In this document: piece after piece, positions 6,223 to 7,310 of the stretch
How the letters are laid out: every line of letters begins with the position of its first letter
Numbering within the stretch: position 1 is the stretch's first letter
Source of the DNA: JAMCRM01 sp041685075
GTDB lineage: Bacteria; Acidobacteriota; Terriglobia; Bryobacterales; Bryobacteraceae
Assembly (NCBI GenBank): GCA_041685075.1
Contig: JAWLGN010000280.1
Coordinates: 1 to 7,310 of the forward strand
DNA: 7,310 bases
Direction of reading: 5' to 3'
Notes under the pieces: model-generated
The model's input: only the letters and a program-made list of their open reading frames with translations
Databases searched by the model: none
What the model was told of the DNA's origin: nothing
Position numbers and translations under genes: made by a program

Positions 6223-7149
6223 GCGGGAGTTCCGGTTGGGCTGCTCGTCGCCGCTGCCCCGCAGATAGGGCCCCGAGGCCCCGCTGGGCAGCACGGTTCC
6301 CGGATCGGTGCGCGCCTGCATCAGTTGCTGTGAGGTTAACCCACGGCAGCTCAACAGGTTGGCGTTTCTCAAGTCGGTCGTCAGCAGGCTGGCGCCGCCA
6401 AAGCGGGACCCCCGCAGATCCGCCGTCGCCAGATCCACGCCATTCAACTCCGCGTCCTCGAAATTCGACCCCGCGAAATCGCTGCGGAAGCAGTGCAGCC
6501 CGGAGGCCCGCACCCGGTGGAAGTTGCACCTCCGGAACACGGCCAGGCGGAACTCGCAGCTTTCCAGGCGCGCGCCGGAGAAGACCGCCCCTTCGCCGGT
6601 GGCGTTATCGAACCGGCAGTTGATCAGCCGGGCCCCCAGGAGCTTGGCCTCCCTGAAGTCCGCTTCGAAGAAACAGCAGTCGAGCGCCTGCACTTGATGC
6701 AAGCCGGCCTCCACCAGCAGGGCGCGCTCGAAGTTACAGCCCTCCAGGCGCGCTTCTACCAGCCGCGCGCGTCCCAGGCTGGCGCGCCGCAGCGACACCT
6801 GGCTGAGGTGCCCTTCCACCAGGCTGGCGCCGGCCATCATGGCCCCGTCCAGGCGAGTGGCGTTGAGGGAAGCGCCGGAAAGATCCGCACCCTCCAGGCT
6901 GGCGTCCCGCAGATCGGCGCGATCCAGCACGGCGCCGCTCAGGTCGGCCCCGGCCAGACGGGCGCCGCGCAGGCTGGCGCCGGTCAATATGGCGCCGGAA
7001 AGCTGGGCGCTCTCCAGTTCGGCGCCCTCCAGGCGCGCGCCGCTGAGGTCCGCGCGGCAGCCCTCTTCCTGTTCCTCCAACCAGGCCCGGTGGGCCCTCA
7101 GCACCACGCACAGGCGGCCGGTGTCGCGTCCCCGCAGATCGGCGGTCAT
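6220..7149 (-). CDS. Pentapeptide-repeat protein embedded in the flagellar regulatory cluster
   Basis: The 309-aa product consists of a short N-terminal helix (about 10-28, RLCVVLRAHRAWLEEQEEG), then 47 uninterrupted pentapeptide repeats (residues 31-265) and a Gly/Pro/Ser-rich tail (about 270-309). Nearly every fifth residue from 35 to 265 is Leu or Phe (one Met at 105), with Ala usually two residues before, the A(D/N)LXX pattern. Only positions 155, 185, 215 and 220 break it (Ala, Gly, Ala, Cys). Such sequences fold into a right-handed quadrilateral beta-helix, here about 12 coils. The first 21 repeats are Leu-cored; repeats 22-40 of the array mix in Phe and Cys. No signal peptide is present, so it is probably cytoplasmic. 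The ATG at 7149 overlaps the stop of the sigma-54 regulator (ATGA) and is preceded by AAGGGG, implying coupled synthesis. The stop lies inside the flgM sigma-28 promoter. Relatives include DNA-mimicking gyrase inhibitors, but those are usually shorter. A regulatory or scaffold role in flagellar control is inference from position; the true function is unknown. Confidence 0.9.
   Translation of the reverse strand: MTADLRGRDTGRLCVVLRAHRAWLEEQEEGCRADLSGARLEGAELESAQLSGAILTGASLRGARLAGADLSGAVLDRADLRDASLEGADLSGASLNATRLDGAMMAGASLVEGHLSQVSLRRASLGRARLVEARLEGCNFERALLVEAGLHQVQALDCCFFEADFREAKLLGARLINCRFDNATGEGAVFSGARLESCEFRLAVFRRCNFHRVRASGLHCFRSDFAGSNFEDAELNGVDLATADLRGSRFGGASLLTTDLRNANLLSCRGLTSQQLMQARTDPGTVLPSGASGPYLRGSGDEQPNRNSR
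6355..7059 (-). repeat. 15-bp coding repeat array of the pentapeptide domain
   Basis: The DNA encoding the 47 pentapeptides shows a 15-bp period. On the plus strand the word CAGGCTGGCGCC or a one-base variant recurs at 6385, 6775, 6820, 6895 and 6970; all spacings are multiples of 15 (390, 45, 75, 75). Each copy encodes an Ala-Ser-Leu core. The unbroken phase over about 700 bp shows growth by in-frame duplication without later indels. Confidence 0.8.
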
Positions 7150-7310
7150 GCCCGAACCCCTTCGACGGGCGGGGCCGCACCCGTCCAGGCGCCTTCCAGG
7201 CTCCGCAGTTTGGCCGCCAGGGTGGTGCGTTTCAGGCGCAGCATGCCCGCGGCCGCAGTCTTGTTCCCGCCTGCCTTACGCAGCGCCTGCTCGAGCAGGC
7301 TGCGCTCGAT
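7146..7310 (-). CDS. Sigma-54-dependent response regulator, C-terminal Fis-type HTH (partial)
   Basis: The last 54 codons of a gene entering from the right edge are visible, ending with TGA at 7148..7146. They encode IERSLLEQALRKAGGNKTAAA and then a recognition helix of the form LRLKRTTLAAKLRSLE, the Fis-type DNA-binding domain that closes NtrC-family sigma-54 activators. The 'GGNKTxAA...LxLxRTTLxxKL' pattern is particularly common in flagellar members such as FlrC/FleR/FlbD. An approximately 14-residue Ala/Pro/Val tail follows the HTH. The AAA+ and receiver domains would lie outside the window. The overlap with the pentapeptide-repeat gene and proximity to flgM suggest it is the master activator of middle flagellar genes, but the specific orthology cannot be fixed from this fragment. 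Confidence 0.85.
   Translation of the reverse strand: MERSLLEQALRKAGGNKTAAAGMLRLKRTTLAAKLRSLEGAWTGAAPPVEGVRA

Overview
The window is high-GC, densely packed DNA (GC content judged by eye). Every gene I can support lies on the minus strand, so transcription runs from position 7310 towards 1. The GC-rich style, the Tat-exported Gfo/Idh/MocA-type oxidoreductase with an EKT motif and a flagellar cluster without csrA/fliW together suggest an environmental bacterium, most likely Acidobacteriota (Bryobacterales/Solibacter-like). That placement is an inference from protein style; no rRNA or marker gene is present.

Region 1 (7310 to 2532, flagellar). In transcription order it holds: the Fis-type HTH tail of a sigma-54-dependent regulator (cut by the window edge); a 309-aa pentapeptide-repeat protein whose start overlaps the regulator's stop (ATGA); the anti-sigma-28 factor FlgM; a small FlgN-like protein (GTGA overlap); the hook-filament junction proteins FlgK and FlgL; and a secreted 210-aa protein (GTGA overlap with flgL). 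By eye, the C-terminal half of that last protein looks like a soluble lytic transglycosylase domain that has lost its catalytic residues. A near-consensus sigma-28 (FliA) promoter, TAATGTTT-N11-GCCGATAC, sits between the pentapeptide gene and flgM, and its -35 element overlaps the pentapeptide stop codon. The late genes flgM to flgL can therefore be transcribed separately from the sigma-54 regulator and pentapeptide gene upstream.

Region 2 (2479 to 1, metabolic). After a 52-bp gap with no recognisable terminator come a Tat-signal Gfo/Idh/MocA oxidoreductase, an acyl-CoA dehydrogenase with all family signatures, and the first 18 codons of what looks like a MeaB-type GTPase (TGATG overlap). The last pair points to propionyl-/methylmalonyl-CoA metabolism, for example branched-chain amino acid or odd-chain fatty acid breakdown.

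How the genes fit together: the sigma-54 regulator presumably drives hook-basal-body genes. FlgM holds FliA until the hook is complete. The FlgN-like protein would chaperone FlgK and FlgL to the export gate. The least explained parts are the pentapeptide-repeat protein embedded in this regulatory position and the inactivated-looking transglycosylase relative after flgL. No RNA genes, CRISPR arrays, insertion sequences or plus-strand genes were found, and no gene-free stretch exceeds about 70 bp.
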